The position numbers and the translations under genes are program-made. 60,103 nt of DNA from Roseivirga sp. (lineage in GTDB: Bacteria > Bacteroidota > Bacteroidia > Cytophagales > Cyclobacteriaceae): positions 1 through 60,103 of the forward strand of contig JAJCYM010000091.1 of the NCBI GenBank assembly GCA_029262895.1, read 5' to 3'. This document shows, in pieces, positions 36,726-44,327 of the stretch. How positions within the stretch are numbered: position 1 is the stretch's first letter; every line of letters starts with the position of its first letter. The notes below the pieces were generated by a model. That model had not been told where the DNA came from and ran no database searches. It was given only the letters and a program-made list of their open reading frames with translations.

Positions 36726-38026
36726 GACGAAATATAACTATGACGTTTGCGGCATGCTTTTTCATAACCCAGATGTCGTTTGGACAAGAAGAATCCAGCG
36801 TGGATACTAGTACGATTAAAGAGGTGAAGTTAACTGATTATTATATCGATCTTGCTATACCGGACAATGGTATCTCGAATCTTATACAAGTTGATTTCTC
36901 ACAAGTAAAGAACCTGAATAATCTCAAAGACTTTGCGATTCAGGTATTTGATGGTGGTGATAATGCCGAATCAAAAGGAATAGGTGCAGAGTTTAGCTTA
37001 GGGCATTTATTTGTTAAACGTGACAATCGTACTCTGGAAAACTACCGATATGGCAAGAATGGATATCGATTATTAAGGAACCTACGTCCGTTAGTTGGTT
37101 TTACCAATTCTGACAAGGGAACAAACCTAGCGGTTGGACTGAACTTCAATCTTATTAATAAAGCTGATTATTATCTGAATGGGGCGGCTTCTCAATTGAT
37201 TAGAAGCAAGCTTGACGGGGCAACAGAATCGGAATTTAGATTGAGCTACTCAAATGAAGCCACCATTATTAATAGGAGTCTTGGGTCAATATCAGGAGCT
37301 GAAGATTGGGAATTTAGCGATAACTACTCCTTAGCGGCTGAGAATGAAGTATCTGAGGAGGTCCATAAAACAATAATTGAGGGCATACAAAATTCAGAAC
37401 TTTCAACACAGGACAAACAAAAGTTAATACTTCTTATTGATAAATTTCGAGACAATTTGAACGAGTATTTGGGGAACAAAAAAGAAACAGATTCGCAATT
37501 GGGGAAGAGTCTGGATGAAATCAAACAGCTATACAACCAACAAAATTGGAATGCCAAATTTCTTACTGCCAATGGCGGAATTCTTTGGAACTCAACCGAC
37601 CAAAAGATCAAAAATCTCAAAGCCAAGAAATGGCAGTTTGCTATGGCCTATGGTACTCCTATTAAAGATAAATCTCAATTGTTATTCACTGTACGGTATT
37701 CGGGAAATATTGAAGGTCGGAGTCTGATGGAAACGGATGGAACGCAAACCGATGAAGAACAAAATACATTGTTTTATGGGGCACGTTTCCTTACCAAACT
37801 CAATAAAAAAAAGGCCCCAATGACAGCCAACATCTTTATTGAAGCCGGTAATACTAGGACTACCTTTTTTAATAGAGACTTTAAAGAAGAGCTTAGAGGA
37901 GTTTTGGGAATAGAGGCAAAGATATTTGAAGGGACATGGATTCAGACCGGAGTTGCCTTTCAAGGTGGTGGAGCTACCTTTCAAATAGATTTTAAGCACG
38001 CATTTGTTGAAAAATCGAGATTTTAA
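36722..38026 (+). CDS. Predicted outer-membrane protein of unknown family
   Basis: 434 residues. A signal peptide (MRRNITMTFAACFFITQMSFGQ) is followed by alternating beta strands typical of a barrel (GIGAEFSLGHLFV, LAVGLNFNLI, WQFAMAYGTP, LLFTVRYSG, ANIFIEAG, FQIDFKHAFV) and the chain ends in Phe, a common outer-membrane insertion signal. The middle (about 215-270) is helical and charged, perhaps a periplasmic or extracellular insertion. No named family is recognised. It is coupled to the small gene upstream and lies 11 bp before the protease gene. Confidence 0.75.
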   Translation: MRRNITMTFAACFFITQMSFGQEESSVDTSTIKEVKLTDYYIDLAIPDNGISNLIQVDFSQVKNLNNLKDFAIQVFDGGDNAESKGIGAEFSLGHLFVKRDNRTLENYRYGKNGYRLLRNLRPLVGFTNSDKGTNLAVGLNFNLINKADYYLNGAASQLIRSKLDGATESEFRLSYSNEATIINRSLGSISGAEDWEFSDNYSLAAENEVSEEVHKTIIEGIQNSELSTQDKQKLILLIDKFRDNLNEYLGNKKETDSQLGKSLDEIKQLYNQQNWNAKFLTANGGILWNSTDQKIKNLKAKKWQFAMAYGTPIKDKSQLLFTVRYSGNIEGRSLMETDGTQTDEEQNTLFYGARFLTKLNKKKAPMTANIFIEAGNTRTTFFNRDFKEELRGVLGIEAKIFEGTWIQTGVAFQGGGATFQIDFKHAFVEKSRF

Positions 38027-38037
38027 ATGAAAAAACA

Positions 38038-38883
38038 ATGTTTATTGAATTAGAAGATAAGATATTCCAAGAGGTGGATATGCTTAGACAGTTTCGAGAA
38101 TTAAGAGATGAGCTTAATCGACTAGAAAAGACTAAAGGCAATTCGGCAAAGGATTTTCAGTTCGAACCTTTTTGGAACCATATCAAGGAGCAATTTTCTC
38201 CGAGATTTCCGGACCTCAATAATGAATACAAAGGCTGTGTCTACTTAATTAAAAAAATAGATGGTTGTCATCAACAGGACTTTCTAGGCTCGGGAGTTTT
38301 GGTTGATAATCAGCAGGTTCTAACTGCTCACCATGTGGTTGAAGATTGCCTTGATGATCAGGGTGATTTGATATCAGGAGCCGAAATTGAAGTGGTATTT
38401 GATCGAGTAAATATGAACCACCAAACGGGACAAGTAAGGTCTGTCAAGGCTATTGTTGAAAACGGTCGTTCGACTGAAGGAGCCGACTTTATTTACTTGG
38501 AGTTGGATGGGGCCTTGGATCTATATGGCTTTGAACTTCCGGAACTGATCGACATGGATGAGCTATCGGATTTGGATGAATTAATAGCCGTGGGCTATGG
38601 ATATATTAATCCTTATAGCACTACTGAGTATGGAATCAGAAGAGTATCTGTAGGAAAACTAATTAGTGAAGAACGGGGCCAACAGTTGAATGCCACTCTC
38701 TGGGGCTTCAATCCAAGTTGGGATATACTCACCAGGAACGATAATTATCATATGATCGCAGATAACGATAGTGGCGGGCCTTTATATGTGAATACCCCCA
38801 ATGGACTGAAAGTTATAGCAATTCACCGTCAAATAGATGATAATTCAAAAGTTAATATGCACACAAAAATTAAAATGACATGA
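38038..38883 (+). CDS. Trypsin-like serine protease (S1 family), no signal peptide
   Basis: 281 residues. A helical N-terminal part of about 60 residues (MLRQFRELRDELNRLEK) precedes the protease fold. The triad is complete: H99 in LTAHHVVEDC, D150 in EGADFIYLEL, and S245 in NDSGGPLYV, with the oxyanion glycine. No signal peptide or membrane segment is present, so the protease is predicted to be cytoplasmic, unlike DegP-type relatives, and it lacks a PDZ domain. It overlaps the next small gene by four bases. Its substrate is unknown; the flanking small proteins are candidates. Confidence 0.85.
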   Translation: MFIELEDKIFQEVDMLRQFRELRDELNRLEKTKGNSAKDFQFEPFWNHIKEQFSPRFPDLNNEYKGCVYLIKKIDGCHQQDFLGSGVLVDNQQVLTAHHVVEDCLDDQGDLISGAEIEVVFDRVNMNHQTGQVRSVKAIVENGRSTEGADFIYLELDGALDLYGFELPELIDMDELSDLDELIAVGYGYINPYSTTEYGIRRVSVGKLISEERGQQLNATLWGFNPSWDILTRNDNYHMIADNDSGGPLYVNTPNGLKVIAIHRQIDDNSKVNMHTKIKMT

Positions 38884-39239
38884 ACAAAATAACAAAAGCA
38901 AGACTCATCGTAAGAGTCGAAAAAGTTGGAGATGGTAGCTTGGGACTGGCCAACATCTTTTTCAAATTGTCTGAGGCTAATTTGGTAATTGGGAGAATCG
39001 AATGCAAACCGCTAGAGAATAACCCCTTGGTTATAATACTGGAGATTTACATAGCCGAAGTAGGGAACAAAGAAGACAATGTCTATGGAGGTCTGAGGGT
39101 AAATAAGGGCTGGAATCACTTACCCCATTTATTTGAATTCTCCAATGATGAACCTGGATCTGAATTGAGGGTCTTTATAAGGGGGACTGGTGTAGGTAAT
39201 GGATCAAGTGGAACCGTTAAAACTAATCCAAGACCTTGA
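38880..39239 (+). CDS. Small hypothetical protein coupled to the protease gene
   Basis: 119 residues, no signal peptide. Mostly beta strands (ARLIVRVEKVGDGSLGLANIFFKLS, LVIILEIYIAEVG, SELRVFIRGTGVG) with a glycine/serine-rich, disordered C-terminus. Unrecognised. It overlaps the protease stop by four bases. Like the first gene of the cassette it is small and beta-rich, and the two may play similar roles (regulator, adaptor or substrate of the protease), though they share no obvious sequence. Confidence 0.72.
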   Translation: MNKITKARLIVRVEKVGDGSLGLANIFFKLSEANLVIGRIECKPLENNPLVIILEIYIAEVGNKEDNVYGGLRVNKGWNHLPHLFEFSNDEPGSELRVFIRGTGVGNGSSGTVKTNPRP

Positions 39240-39274
39240 TGATTTAGTCTTATTTAATATCTATTTATTCTAAA

Positions 39275-39289
39275 TTGGTTGGCAACCAA
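39275..39289. promoter_or_regulatory. Perfect palindrome TTGGTTG-G-CAACCAA before the TPR kinase gene
   Basis: Seven-base arms with a single central base, 11 bases before the kinase ATG at 39301 and overlapping a weak -7-like TAAATTGG (39271-39278). Its size and position fit an operator, possibly for the NarL-type regulator encoded downstream. A transcript hairpin is the alternative. Confidence 0.4.
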
Positions 39290-39300
39290 AGTATTATATC

Positions 39301-41184
39301 ATGTTCGTTTGCCATCGACATATTAGAATAATGTGTGGCTTGGTCATTATCGTAGCGTTTGAATCGCTTGCTTTTGGCCAATCCACTAGAGCTTCTGCAT
39401 TGGAGAAAATTCTTCTGTCGGATACATTGACGGGTTTAAACAGAGGAGAAATTCTTGTTGAGCTTGGAAAGGAATATGTCCGCTCCAATGAACCAGTGAA
39501 AGCTACGACAAAATTTGAACTAGGCTTAGACCTGTTCAAGACTGATAAAAGAATATATCTCAGAAATCTGGAAGAAGTGGGCTATGTTTTTTCTGATGAG
39601 GGAAAACTAGCCATAGGTATTGAATATCTTCTTAGGGCCATGGAGTATGCAGAGTCGGAGGAGATAAAAGATAGGGAAATTCGTATTCTGTGTAATATTG
39701 GAAACATCTATGTGGACTATGATCAAGATACATTCGCTCTGGATTATCTAAATCGCTCTAGACAAAAGACCTTGGAATATGGGGATCTTGATTTTTTGAA
39801 ATACATCGATTACTCCAAGAGCGGGCTCTATATAAATATGGTAATTTCCGATTCAGCTATTTTTTATTTGAATCGCTCCTATAAGGCATATTTGGAAGAA
39901 AACGATATCCAAATGCTGATCAATATCTATAATAGCCTTTCGCTAATACATAAAGGAAAGAAGCGTTTGGATAGTGCTCAATATTGGATAGAAAAATCAA
40001 TAGAGAACGAAATCAGATATCCGGATTATGCAGATTTGGGAATATCATATTTCAATTACGGCAGAATTCTTATTGATAAGAAAGATTTCAAAGCGGCCAA
40101 GAGAGAGTTATTGAAATCGCTCGATGAAATTAAAACGGATAGCACTGGTAACTGGCGAAGAAACATGGCCAGGACATTTTTTGGGTTAGGTCAGGCTGAA
40201 GCCGGGTTAGGTGACTACAAAAAGGGTTATGAATACTTGATTGGCTACGATTCGATTTCCACAAAATATGAAAATGAAGTAGTCAGTAATAGAATTGCTG
40301 AACTAACAGCCAGTGCTGAAAGATTCAGAATAGAAAGAGAACGTGACCTCAATAAATTTCAACTTGAAAAAGAAAAGCAAAAAAACATGATAATCATTAT
40401 TGTGTTGATCGTCATTGTACTGTTTGGTGTATTTTGGATATACTCTAATGAACAGAAGAAAAAGACACTTAGAGACTTGGCTAAGAGAAACCAACAACTC
40501 GCCAACCAAAAAATCAACGATCTCCTCCAACAACAAGAAATCCATTCCTTACAAGGAGTTTTAGTTGGACAAGAAACTGAAAGAAAACGCATTGCCGGAG
40601 ATCTTCACGACAAACTCGGAGCTATTCTCTCCATGGTCAAACTTCACTTTAGTGCTGTTGAAGAACGCCTTGATGCTGTAAAGACAGATAACCGCAAACA
40701 GTACGAAAAGGCAAATGAGTTGCTGGATGAAGCAGCTTCTGAAGTCAGAAATATTTCCCACAACCTGATCTCGGGAGTGTTAACGAAGTTTGGCCTTGTA
40801 CCAGCTTTAAAGGATTTAAAAGAGACCGTGGAGTCTACGGGAAAACTCAACATACAGCTCATTGTGAACGATATGGTTGAACGGCTAAATGGCGAACAAG
40901 AGCTTCAGCTTTATCGCATTATTCAAGAGCTAATTAGTAATATTTTGAAGCACGCCAACGCCACAGAAGCAGTAATTCAGCTCAATCGCATCAATGGTCA
41001 ATTCAATCTGATTATCGAAGACAACGGTATTGGCTTTGATGTAGAGGCCGTCAAGTTGAAGGATGGTATTGGATTGAAGAATTTGGAAGCAAGAGTCAAT
41101 AAATTGGAAGGAACTTTGCATTTTGACACAGGCAAAGGTGCCGGCACAACTGTCTCTATCGATATCCCATTAGAAGATGATTAG
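39301..41184 (+). CDS. TPR-containing sensor histidine kinase (NarX/DesK-type)
   Basis: 627 residues. A signal or membrane segment at the N-terminus (MCGLVIIVAFESLAFGQ; an ATG at 39331 is an alternative start) is followed by a periplasmic array of tetratricopeptide repeats to about 340, a coiled coil, one transmembrane helix (about 361-381), another coiled coil, the HisKA_3 domain with H436 in RKRIAGDLHDKLGA, and an HATPase domain (IIQELISNILKHANA, GIGLKNLEARV). It overlaps the response-regulator gene by 8 bases. The ligand is probably a protein or peptide bound by the TPRs; this is inference. Confidence 0.93.
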   Translation: MFVCHRHIRIMCGLVIIVAFESLAFGQSTRASALEKILLSDTLTGLNRGEILVELGKEYVRSNEPVKATTKFELGLDLFKTDKRIYLRNLEEVGYVFSDEGKLAIGIEYLLRAMEYAESEEIKDREIRILCNIGNIYVDYDQDTFALDYLNRSRQKTLEYGDLDFLKYIDYSKSGLYINMVISDSAIFYLNRSYKAYLEENDIQMLINIYNSLSLIHKGKKRLDSAQYWIEKSIENEIRYPDYADLGISYFNYGRILIDKKDFKAAKRELLKSLDEIKTDSTGNWRRNMARTFFGLGQAEAGLGDYKKGYEYLIGYDSISTKYENEVVSNRIAELTASAERFRIERERDLNKFQLEKEKQKNMIIIIVLIVIVLFGVFWIYSNEQKKKTLRDLAKRNQQLANQKINDLLQQQEIHSLQGVLVGQETERKRIAGDLHDKLGAILSMVKLHFSAVEERLDAVKTDNRKQYEKANELLDEAASEVRNISHNLISGVLTKFGLVPALKDLKETVESTGKLNIQLIVNDMVERLNGEQELQLYRIIQELISNILKHANATEAVIQLNRINGQFNLIIEDNGIGFDVEAVKLKDGIGLKNLEARVNKLEGTLHFDTGKGAGTTVSIDIPLEDD

Positions 41185-41809
41185 AGTATTTATAACAGAC
41201 GACCATGAACTCGTAATTGATGGTATAAGGTCAATTCTGGAAGGGGTTGAGGGAATTGAGGTAGTTGGAGCAGCTTTGGGAGGAAAAGAGACGCTATCTC
41301 GATTAAAGGAGCTTGACGTTGATGTGCTCTTATTAGATATTAACATGCCAGAAATGGATGGTATTGAAGTGGCCAGGCAATTGATAAATGAAGAGAGTCC
41401 TGTGAAGATTCTTGTGCTGTCAATGCACAATAACCCCCAGTTTACTAAACAACTGATTGAAATAGGAGTGCTTGGTTGCCTTTTGAAGAATTCCGGCAAA
41501 AAAGAAGTGATTAAGGCAATTGAAGATGTTTATGAAGGCACGCGAACCTACGGAGCGGATGTGACGAACAAGTTGTTTGACAGTATTGACAGAAGCAAAA
41601 AGGCAGTGGAGAAGGTAGAACTGACCAAGCGAGAGATAGAGGTTTTAAAGCACATCGTCAATGAATACACCACGGGTGAGATTGCTAAAAAACTCTTTAT
41701 AAGCCCCCACACTGTAGAGACTCACAGAAAGAATCTGTTAAGCAAATTAATGGTGAAGAACACAGCAGGCTTAGTACGTTTTGCGGTTATGAACGACCTG
41801 CATCTCTGA
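41177..41809 (+). CDS. NarL/LuxR-type response regulator
   Basis: 210 residues. The receiver domain has TDDHELV and phospho-acceptor D54 in VLLLDINMPEM; K at LLKNSGKKE completes the pocket region. The C-terminal LuxR helix-turn-helix is at about 145-205 (LTKREIEVLKHIVNEYTTGEIAKKLFISPHTVETHRKNLLSKL). It forms a two-component pair with the overlapping kinase gene. Candidate targets are its own operon and the protease cassette upstream. Confidence 0.95.
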   Translation: MIRVFITDDHELVIDGIRSILEGVEGIEVVGAALGGKETLSRLKELDVDVLLLDINMPEMDGIEVARQLINEESPVKILVLSMHNNPQFTKQLIEIGVLGCLLKNSGKKEVIKAIEDVYEGTRTYGADVTNKLFDSIDRSKKAVEKVELTKREIEVLKHIVNEYTTGEIAKKLFISPHTVETHRKNLLSKLMVKNTAGLVRFAVMNDLHL

Positions 41810-42002
41810 TGAGGTAAATATCAAATCCCAAGCACCAAAAAAAAGCAAGCTCAAAATTCCAAAAAACACAAATCCCAAGTTCTGCCGTCAGATATCTGCT
41901 CCAAACACCAAAACTTAGAATATGGAATTTGAAACCAATCAACAAATCGACCAATTTCCTGACCTCCTAATATCCAACTTCTGACTTCTGTCTTCCAGCT
42001 TC
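41810..42002. repeat. Low-complexity intergenic stretch with short repeated words
   Basis: The C-, A- and T-rich 193 bases contain CAAATCCCAAG twice (41822-41832, 41869-41879), AAATTCCAAA and its reverse-complement-like TGGAATTTGAAA. No reading frame, promoter or terminator is visible. From memory this composition is common in non-coding filler of marine Bacteroidota. Confidence 0.45.
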
Positions 42003-42242
42003 CTACCCCTTAATCCCCTTTAAATAAAGCTGAAACTCCAGGGGACTACTTTCTTTGAACTCATCTACTTCCAGATCGTCATAGATTTCCTCATCAAACT
42101 GGATTTCCGTTTTTTCGATTTTGCCATCTGGGTGAATAATCAACTCCGTCCCAGAGAAGTCAATAGGATTGACCATAACCAGCACTTGATAGTCGTCAAA
42201 AACCCTTTTGAAATACTTAAATACGACTGCGTCCTTCTTCAT
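42003..42242 (-). CDS. Small conserved-looking hypothetical protein (79 residues)
   Basis: A highly acidic, probably cytoplasmic protein, with beta strands in its first half (QVLVMVNPIDFSGTELIIHPDG) and an acidic second half (QFDEEIYDDLEVDEF). Its ATG overlaps the stop of the upstream secreted-protein gene by four bases, so it is coupled to it. I recognise no named domain. Confidence 0.78.
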   Translation of the reverse strand: MKKDAVVFKYFKRVFDDYQVLVMVNPIDFSGTELIIHPDGKIEKTEIQFDEEIYDDLEVDEFKESSPLEFQLYLKGIKG

Positions 42243-42745
42243 TTTTTGGTTAGTACGGCTATTTGGGTTGTAGTCACTTTTTTCGCAACCACCTCAGGGA
42301 CACCATTCCTTCCTCCCGTATTCATAGGTGCTTTGTCAGCTGAGGATACAGTTCTGAAAATAATGTTTCCACCTCTCATTTCGTAAGAAACTAATAGCTG
42401 ACTTCCAGAAACTTGAAAAAGACTTTCGAAGGTGTTATTGATATAGCTTAGGTAAAGTTTAATGGTGTTCTTCTCATCAAGTATATATTGCGAATCCTGA
42501 CCGACCTTTAATTCGTAATCTCGCAATTGCCTCTGCGCTCCTTCACCATAAATGATTTGCCATGCCCAGGTTGAGTCGGATTTTGTTAAAATGTTCAACC
42601 CCATGACCACCTTTTGTTGAAGTCCTGAGGCATTGTATATCTCAAGTTCTCCTTCCCATTCACCAATCCAACCCTTAGGAAAGCTTTGAGCATGAACCCC
42701 AAGTGAGCTTGTGATTACGAGTAGAGCAATGGCAAGTAACCTCAT
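42239..42745 (-). CDS. Secreted hypothetical protein, possibly lipocalin-like
   Basis: 168 residues with a signal peptide (MRLLAIALLVITSSLGVHAQ). The mature part begins FPKGWIGEWEGELEIYN and continues as successive beta strands, a pattern reminiscent of small lipocalin-like barrels; that is a structural guess. It lies two bases after the PAP2 gene and overlaps the small gene downstream by four, making it the third gene of a four-gene operon with hemF first. Confidence 0.75.
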   Translation of the reverse strand: MRLLAIALLVITSSLGVHAQSFPKGWIGEWEGELEIYNASGLQQKVVMGLNILTKSDSTWAWQIIYGEGAQRQLRDYELKVGQDSQYILDEKNTIKLYLSYINNTFESLFQVSGSQLLVSYEMRGGNIIFRTVSSADKAPMNTGGRNGVPEVVAKKVTTTQIAVLTKK

Positions 42746-42747
42746 AT

Positions 42748-43302
42748 TTATTTGGGTTTAATGCGCTTATAAATGCCATAAATCAGGATGGCCGATAAAA
42801 TCCCAATTAACCCACCGACTATTACATCTCCCGGATAGTGCACACCAAGATAAATTCTGCTATAAGCAATCAGGATTGCCCATGGAATCAAAAGCCAAAT
42901 GTATCTGAGATGATCTTTAAGCAAGAGCCAGCAAAAGAAGGCGATCGCAAATGAGTTGGAGGCATGAGAGGACGCGAAGCCGTACTGCCCACCACAGCCC
43001 TTGAGCAAATGAACCTGTGACGAAATTTCAGGATCATAACATGGCCTGAGCCTTTCGATTGTTGGTTTTAATATGCCAGAAGCCAACTGGTCGCTAATAA
43101 GAATCATCAGACCAATCGATAACAAAATATATAACTCTTTGCCTTTGTTTTGCTTGAACATCCAATAAAGGAGCAACAGGTATAAGGGAATCCAAACGTA
43201 CTTATTGCTGATCCAGGGCATGAGGAAATCGAAAAAACTATTGTGTGCTCCATTAAGTAGGAGAAACAAGTCTTTATCCCATTGTTCCAGCTTTTCCAGC
43301 AT
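42748..43302 (-). CDS. PAP2-family membrane phosphatase
   Basis: 184 residues with about five transmembrane helices. The three motifs of the family are present: KPTIERLRPC, ASSHASNSFA and SRIYLGVHYPGDVIVG, carrying the catalytic His pair. Such enzymes dephosphorylate undecaprenyl pyrophosphate or lipid phosphates at the membrane. The ATG shares one base with the hemF stop. Undecaprenyl-pyrophosphate recycling is plausible but not proven. Confidence 0.92.
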   Translation of the reverse strand: MLEKLEQWDKDLFLLLNGAHNSFFDFLMPWISNKYVWIPLYLLLLYWMFKQNKGKELYILLSIGLMILISDQLASGILKPTIERLRPCYDPEISSQVHLLKGCGGQYGFASSHASNSFAIAFFCWLLLKDHLRYIWLLIPWAILIAYSRIYLGVHYPGDVIVGGLIGILSAILIYGIYKRIKPK

Positions 43303-44192
43303 CAGATCCAGTTCACACCTTTTTTGAGGCTGGCCAGGGTCTGTGCTTCTGCTGAACCTTTAGGTGGGGTATAGTCATACTCCCAGCCCGCTTCTGATGG
43401 CAAACTCATAAGTATGGACTCAACCCTTCCATTGGTCTCCAATCCAAATTTGGTGCCTCGGTCATAAACAAGATTGAATTCTACATAGCGTCCTCTACGA
43501 AGCATTTGCCATTCCTTTTGCCTTTGACCGTAAGGCATTTTGGCGTTTTTATTCATGAAATGAGTGTAGATAGGAGCGAAGGACAAGCCAACATCTTTCA
43601 CAAATTCCAGTCTGTCTTCCTTGGAAAATTCATCATCGGCACCAAGATGATCAAAGAAAATTCCCCCTATGCCTCTGGTTTCATTTCTATGCTTGATATG
43701 GAAATAGTCATCTGCCCAGTGCTTAAATTCAATGTAGTAAGTGGGGTGGTGTTTGTCACAAACGGCCTTAAGTTTGGAATGGAAAAAGTGCGCATCTTCT
43801 CTGTCTATGTAATGTGGTGTAAGGTCAATGCCACCACCAAACCAGAAGGTGCCTGTGGACATTTCGAAGTAACGAATGTTCATATGGATAATCGGAACCA
43901 TTGGGTTCTCGGGATGCAAAACAATTGAAACTCCAGTGGCATAGAATTCACCGTCTTCAAGGCCGAACGTTTTCAAAATATTCTCAGGGGTTTTGCCATA
44001 CACCTCAGAAAAATTGACACCGCCTTTTTCAATGATATTACCATGCCTCATGACCCTGCTGATGCCCCCACCGCCTCCCGGCCTTTCCCAGCGATCTTGA
44101 ACAAATTCTCCAAAACCATCAGCTTTGACAAGTGCATTGCAGATGTGATCCTGAATGTTCCTAAAAATACGGGCGATCGATTCCTTTTCCAT
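43302..44192 (-). CDS. hemF: Oxygen-dependent coproporphyrinogen III oxidase
   Basis: 296 residues. Recognisable segments are RPGGGGGISRVM, VNFSEVYG, WFGGGIDLTPHY, GIGGIFFDHLG and GQRQKEWQMLRRGRYVEFNL. It performs the O2-dependent oxidative decarboxylation of coproporphyrinogen III in heme synthesis, implying aerobic life. First gene of an operon with the PAP2 gene and two small genes. A consensus -7 element is 14 bases upstream. Confidence 0.97.
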   Translation of the reverse strand: MEKESIARIFRNIQDHICNALVKADGFGEFVQDRWERPGGGGGISRVMRHGNIIEKGGVNFSEVYGKTPENILKTFGLEDGEFYATGVSIVLHPENPMVPIIHMNIRYFEMSTGTFWFGGGIDLTPHYIDREDAHFFHSKLKAVCDKHHPTYYIEFKHWADDYFHIKHRNETRGIGGIFFDHLGADDEFSKEDRLEFVKDVGLSFAPIYTHFMNKNAKMPYGQRQKEWQMLRRGRYVEFNLVYDRGTKFGLETNGRVESILMSLPSEAGWEYDYTPPKGSAEAQTLASLKKGVNWI

Positions 44193-44205
44193 GAGCCGGT
44201 TTATG

Positions 44206-44213
44206 CAAAAATA
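44206..44213 (-). promoter_or_regulatory. -7 element TATTTTTG upstream of hemF
   Basis: Exact TAnnTTTG on the minus strand, giving a short leader of about ten bases. No TTG at the usual upstream distance. Confidence 0.4.
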
Positions 44214-44252
44214 CCATAAACAGTTTAATACTTTTTTCGTTTCCCATATAGA

Positions 44253-44284
44253 TTTCCTACCGAGCGTTAGGTTTTTTAAATTTG
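44253..44284 (+). promoter_or_regulatory. Promoter of the 2-oxoacid dehydrogenase E1 gene with operator in its spacer
   Basis: TTTC (44253-44256, one mismatch to TTTG), exactly 20 bases, then TAAATTTG (44277-44284, perfect). The spacer contains the imperfect palindrome CTACCGAGCGTTAG (44257-44270), nearly identical to a palindrome at the thiolase promoter (55487-55500). A repressor bound there would block polymerase directly. Confidence 0.6.
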
Positions 44285-44327
44285 TTCCTACTTATTCGGT
44301 AAATTCAAAAGCAGACAAAAAGATTTA

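Noticed and set aside
41822-41879. Two CAAATCCCAAG words as a CRISPR remnant
   Set aside because: Only two short words, irregular context, no third unit and no cas gene in the window.
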